DNA of 64,000 bases from Gyromitra esculenta (taxonomy: Eukaryota; Ascomycota; Pezizomycetes; Pezizales; Discinaceae), in assembly GCA_038503075.1 (NCBI GenBank), contig JBCAML010000010.1, positions 806,001 to 870,000 on the forward strand, read 5' to 3'. The notes beneath the pieces are model-generated. The model was not told the DNA's origin, ran no database searches, and worked only from the letters and a program-made list of their open reading frames with translations. How positions within the stretch are numbered: the first letter of the stretch is position 1; every line of letters begins with the position of its first letter. A program made the translations under genes and the position numbers. Below are positions 59,666 through 64,000 of the stretch, piece after piece.

Positions 59666-62600
59666 ATCCTTAAAACAGTGGGGAACGGGATATGTGGTTC
59701 ATCAAAGCCACTATGCGTCGATCACATGAACATGCCAAACACTACTTCAACTTAACCTTGAAGTTTTTAACCTCGATCATCACAATATCCTTATATTTCC
59801 GACGCATATCTTTACATCCCACGTGTTTCCGACCTCTACCCTTACTTCCTCAACCCTCGGCCTTCACGATGCTGACGACGATACGAGCTGCACGAGCACT
59901 TTTCATTGCAAAAGTTTATTCAACTACTATTTTCACTTGGGCCAAGTAGGGTGCTTTATTCTCCAGGACCCACAATCTTATCTCTTCTCTATTTATACCT
60001 TGCATTTTTTTTGTTTTGCGTTGCTTTTTAGCGTTTGTTTTTGTTTTGCTATTTTCATGAGCGGTTGCGGTTATAGTGTTTTGTTGACGGGTTGGTGTAT
60101 CTAGGAAGGGATCTTCCCGACTTGATGTGCCATTTAGCCCTAGTGTTTTCTATTCATATCTCATAATTATGGGTTTATAATCTCCTTTGGATATTTCATT
60201 TTTAGCTTGCAAATTCTTCTTGTTTGCCTTTACCATTGGCCCTTTACCTGGTTTGCTTTAGTACCTTGCATCTGTTTTTTTTTTTAACTCGTGCTGTTCC
60301 GCTTCTTTCTGGGTCAAGAAGTTGGAGGTCAAAGCTTAAGGGCTTGATACACCCTGAAAACTTTATACCTTCGGCCAAAGATCATAACGACGTACGGAAA
60401 GGACAAGGCCAGTATTTTTTTACAGGTGAATGATCCCTTTTTGCTGCGATGATGAGTGGAAAGTTAAGAAAACAATGAAAAAAACTCGAAAAAGAAAGGG
60501 ATAAGAAAAAGGATCAAAAAAAGGATATAACAAAAAAAAGAAGAAAAAAAGGGTTTATGGTCTCATTGTTATTTGGGTTTTTCTTATCACGGGTTTCTTT
60601 GAGTTTTCTTTGATGGTTTTTTCTCTGGGTTTTCTAAGGCTTCTTTTCCTACTTTCTTTCGTTCCTTTATTTTATGGAGTAACATTCAAAGATCTTGGGG
60701 ACAAACAAAAATTCTGGCGAAGAGGGGTCTCTTTCTGGTTTCTGGTATCAGGGTTTGTCTTTTGGTTTTCGGGGTTTTTCATTTTAGCATAACTGGGTGG
60801 GGTATACACATTCGTTTCTCTCATTTATAGTACCAGCGGTTTGCTTTTCATATTCCTAGCTTTATATCTTTGTTTTTTTGTTTTCTGTTCGTCTTTGTTC
60901 TGTTTTCGTTTGAGAAGGTGAATTTGCAGCGAGCGAGCGATTTTTTTGATTCTGCTTTTGGCGAGGGTTTATTTTTCTATTTGGTATTTTTTTTCTCCAT
61001 TACTATTACTACTATTATTATTCTACTTTTCTGGGGGAGACAAGACTGTACAACTAGCAACGCAGAACTGGAGATGAAAGCGATTTACTATTGGGACGTT
61101 CCGAAGACTCCTCCAAATGAAAAATGGGCAAGTACGTCTTCCCACAAATCACTTAGAAAGTGCGATTCTTGCCACTATAGCGTTCTTTTTCGATTTTTCG
61201 ATTTTTCGATTTTCTGTTGTCTTGTTAGACAATGTCCACGTGCTCGCTCTGTGGGCCGCGATAAATAAATTTTTTGTCACCTTGTTTCTTCGGCTGTCTC
61301 ATTTCTGTTAATGCCTGTGTGAAACAGCCCAGGGTACGGAGTTCCGTTTGCCGTTTTTTTTTTTTTACCCTCACCTCTCTGCGGTAATGCCAGTACGCCT
61401 TCACCTCCGATCCCACGGTGCTGTTTTAGTTACCCCGTTATCGCCCGGGTCTTTGAGCCTCAGTCTTTCCTTAAGAACGGGGAAAAAAGAAAAAGCTTAT
61501 CGTCCCGACCACGTACAACAACGCATCACACACACCCATCGAGAAATACCCCGAAAGGAAGAGCAAGACGAGAAACAGGTTTCAACCAAGAGGGAGGGGG
61601 GTTTCCGCGAGCTGGAGAGATTTCTATTACTCATAATTCAAAAGGTTCAAGACCTCTTTTCCCGATCACTTTCCGCCTATTTCCGCCGGCGTACCCAGGG
61701 CGTTACTGGAGATATCTGCCGTATTCTATCGTATAAACTTGTACAAAGCACAACATATAGGTAGTGGAACAACCGGCCGCACATCATGCAGAGACGGCAA
61801 ACACTAGAGTAGGGATTCTACTTTGCATGCCCAGGTATCCCTAGGTAAGGAAATAATTGGTAACGGGGGAAGACCTAGACATGGTTGGAGGCACAGTAAG
61901 CATCAAAGTGTATCAGAATTCATTAGTCGGGGATGATCATAATGTCGACATTGAAACACTCTTCGATTCCGATGATGACGGCCAGGGATTCCCAGGGCTC
62001 TGTTGATGTTATGATCTTCTGTGCCTTTGCAGTCCGATTTACTACTGGCTTCCTTTATTAAGGGAAAATTTTTATTTCACCACAAGCAACGTCTGATACT
62101 TATGAGGGACCGACGAAGTACTCTATGATCAGTTGCATTGCAGCTGACGCAATAGAAAGCCAACCGTCACGCTTAGGCGAGCGAATTATTCGTTTCGAAT
62201 TTATGTGGTTCACTACTATTGGGGCCCGCAGGCGGTACGTACTACGGCAACCCCTCGACAGCAGCACTGATCATAGAAGTTACATTCTACTTGAAGTCTC
62301 TTCAAAGTCTAAGTTACAGGATCTTGCGGCATTTGCTCCGTGTCTGTAGCTACCGAATTTCATAGAAAGGAGGGAGGAAGGGAGGGAGGGGACTAAATTT
62401 CTTCACTTCATCAGCCGTCGGGTCTTTGCAATTGCACTTAGTTATCATCGTCCGATGCAGGTATCTTTACATATTGCAAATCTTGTATCAAATTTTTACG
62501 ATATAAGTGAGGTGTCAATGATGCCAAGCTTTGACAGCTGCATGGCCTTCGGTTCTGATAATGCGCACGTTCGTGGCCGCATCTCGAACTGCCTCCAGAT

Positions 62601-64000
62601 TTAAAACATTTCTTCTCGAACATAGCGTGGCTCTCTCATCGTTTTTTTATCGGACTCCATCAAAAGGCACGACGCTCAATACTTTACTAGCTTCCAGGCA
62701 AGGGTCTTCGTAATTCCCCTCAATTTTTTTAAGGAATATTAATTTAACTCTCTCATGCGGTTGAGATTTCAACGCAATTTTTTCTAACCCTCTCTGATTC
62801 TTTCTTAGACGAACCCAGAAAGCCAAGCTGGCAGGAACTTTACTATCACCGAATTTTTATTCCCAAGGAATATACTCTTTGCGTAACGCTGCTAGTTAGA
62901 TGAGACTATCGCTTAGAGTGCTCCCTCTCTTATCAATTGAATTTTTACTAACTCATCTTCGGCAGAAATCCTCTTTTCTCTCGATAAAGAGTACGTGATA
63001 TAGTTAGTGCTAGTGTCAGATCTGGATTCATACAGACCACAAAAATATCAAAAATCCATGCTAATCCCAGAGTTTCCATTAGATACTATCAGGTCGCTTT
63101 TTTTTTTTTGCCCTTAAGAAGTTTATCGGGCAGTCTTTTTAATATGAGTACTATTAGTTCTGATTGGGAGATTTCGATATGCATCAGACTCTGAGTTAAG
63201 TTGGAGGGAAACATCCGTTTGGTCTTCACCGTTTTCAACCCCCCTGTATTTTGAAGCTATGACACTACCGTCCACCGTGTAATGGGACCTATAGATCTAG
63301 ACTTGAGAATTTAGTTCTTACCAGGATTTTTTCTTTGAAGCTATCTTCCAGTCCCAGCAGACTAATGGACGTGGCCTCTCATTGTTGCTTGGGACCGGAT
63401 AAATAATGATCCTCCGTATGACACCTCCCTTGCTAAAATCTCTACAGATACTGATTTCTGCCGGCCTGGAACACTAAACTCCATTGACATCATCACTATC
63501 GGAATTGCGCTTTAGTATTATAACGATCATTGTTGGCATAAAGTGCTTTTTGTGCCATTGGATTACTTGACTTGAACTTGATAGCATGAACAACACAAAA
63601 AGAGGAATGTGCACATGGGCGCTAAATGTCGATATGAAAATTCCATGGGGCCTAGAAGAGAGGATCTCCTGCAATGAAACGGCGTATTAACGCACCGAAA
63701 CTTGGTTGGTTTTTGTACCACGAAAAAACAAAAAAGTTAGGATATGGTTGAGTTTCGTACAACCCCCCGCGGTTGCGCTTAAGTCACGATATCATTTCGT
63801 TGGCACCCCCGTAGCGCCTAACTTTACACAACATACGAAACTTAAAAGTCCTGAGAAATTAGATTTATGCATGTGAACGCCTCCCAACGCTTCTTCCCCA
63901 CAAAGGGACCCAAATACGACGTCACGAGCCATCGCAGAAGTTTGCAACACATGATATACAAAGAGAGGCGCAGAACCCGCGCTCGGAGGAAGTGGTTGCC
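59666..64000. other. HAP2 3' flank and gene-free right end
   Basis: No supported gene is seen over 4.3 kb. From about 59990 to 61040 the plus strand is markedly T-rich (long T, TTTG and TTTC tracts, with an A-rich patch at 60475-60550). A GGGA-type purine tract is at 62367-62390. Open frames here are short and low in complexity. A gene may begin beyond the right edge. Confidence 0.5.

Overview
This 64 kb window is nuclear DNA of a filamentous ascomycete. The genes carry many short GT-AG introns (mostly 52-107 nt, several with a CTAAC/CTGAT-type branch site). The protein set is fungal: RNA14, TFIIB, UTR1-type NAD kinase, IFA38, HAP2 and an HsbA surface protein. Telomere-like TTAGGG motifs recur in promoters. 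Low gene density, with about 17 genes plus transposon debris, would fit a larger Pezizomycetes-like genome, but that placement is inference.

Layout. 1-1.2 kb: the 3' end of a Ty3/gypsy chromovirus, a probable LTR, and a Tc1/mariner-like HTH remnant. 2.9-4.1 kb: EFM3/FAM86 methyltransferase (+). 4.8-5.4 kb: a Cys-rich hypothetical protein (-). 7.4-10.1 kb: ZW10/Dsl1 (+). 10.3-11.2 kb: an amidoligase-family protein (-). 12.6-16.1 kb: TFIIB and NAD kinase, both (-). 17.5-23.5 kb: nucleoporin NUP170 and 3-ketoacyl-CoA reductase IFA38, both (-). 24.0-25.2 kb: a nuclear-type cyclophilin (+), divergent from IFA38. 27.2-30.6 kb: RNA14 (+). 33.6-34.5 kb: YPT6/Rab6 (+). 35.5-36.0 kb: RPA12 (-). 37.9-41.9 kb: the divergent pair tRNase Z (-) and oligoribonuclease REX2 (+), sharing a 505-bp promoter with a triple telomere-like repeat. 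46.0-46.7 kb: an HsbA-type secreted protein with an early in-frame stop. 47.3-48.6 kb: a conserved-looking hypothetical protein. 58.4-59.7 kb: HAP2/HapB. About 42-46 kb, 48.7-58.4 kb and 59.7-64 kb show no convincing gene.

The genes are mainly housekeeping: mRNA, tRNA and rRNA synthesis and processing (RNA14, TRZ1, REX2, RPA12, TFIIB, cyclophilin), ER-Golgi traffic (ZW10/Dsl1, YPT6), very-long-chain lipid synthesis (IFA38), nuclear transport (NUP170), NADP supply and translation-factor methylation. There is no sign of a biosynthetic cluster, CRISPR array or viral defence system. The most interesting signals are a likely non-AUG mitochondrial leader on tRNase Z, a small A-tailed insertion flanked by 18-bp direct repeats, an over-represented palindrome TACATGTA in non-coding DNA, telomere-like boxes in promoters, and the broken or shortened HsbA 3' end.

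All exon models were made by eye from frame continuity, splice signals and remembered family motifs. No alignment or RNA evidence was available.
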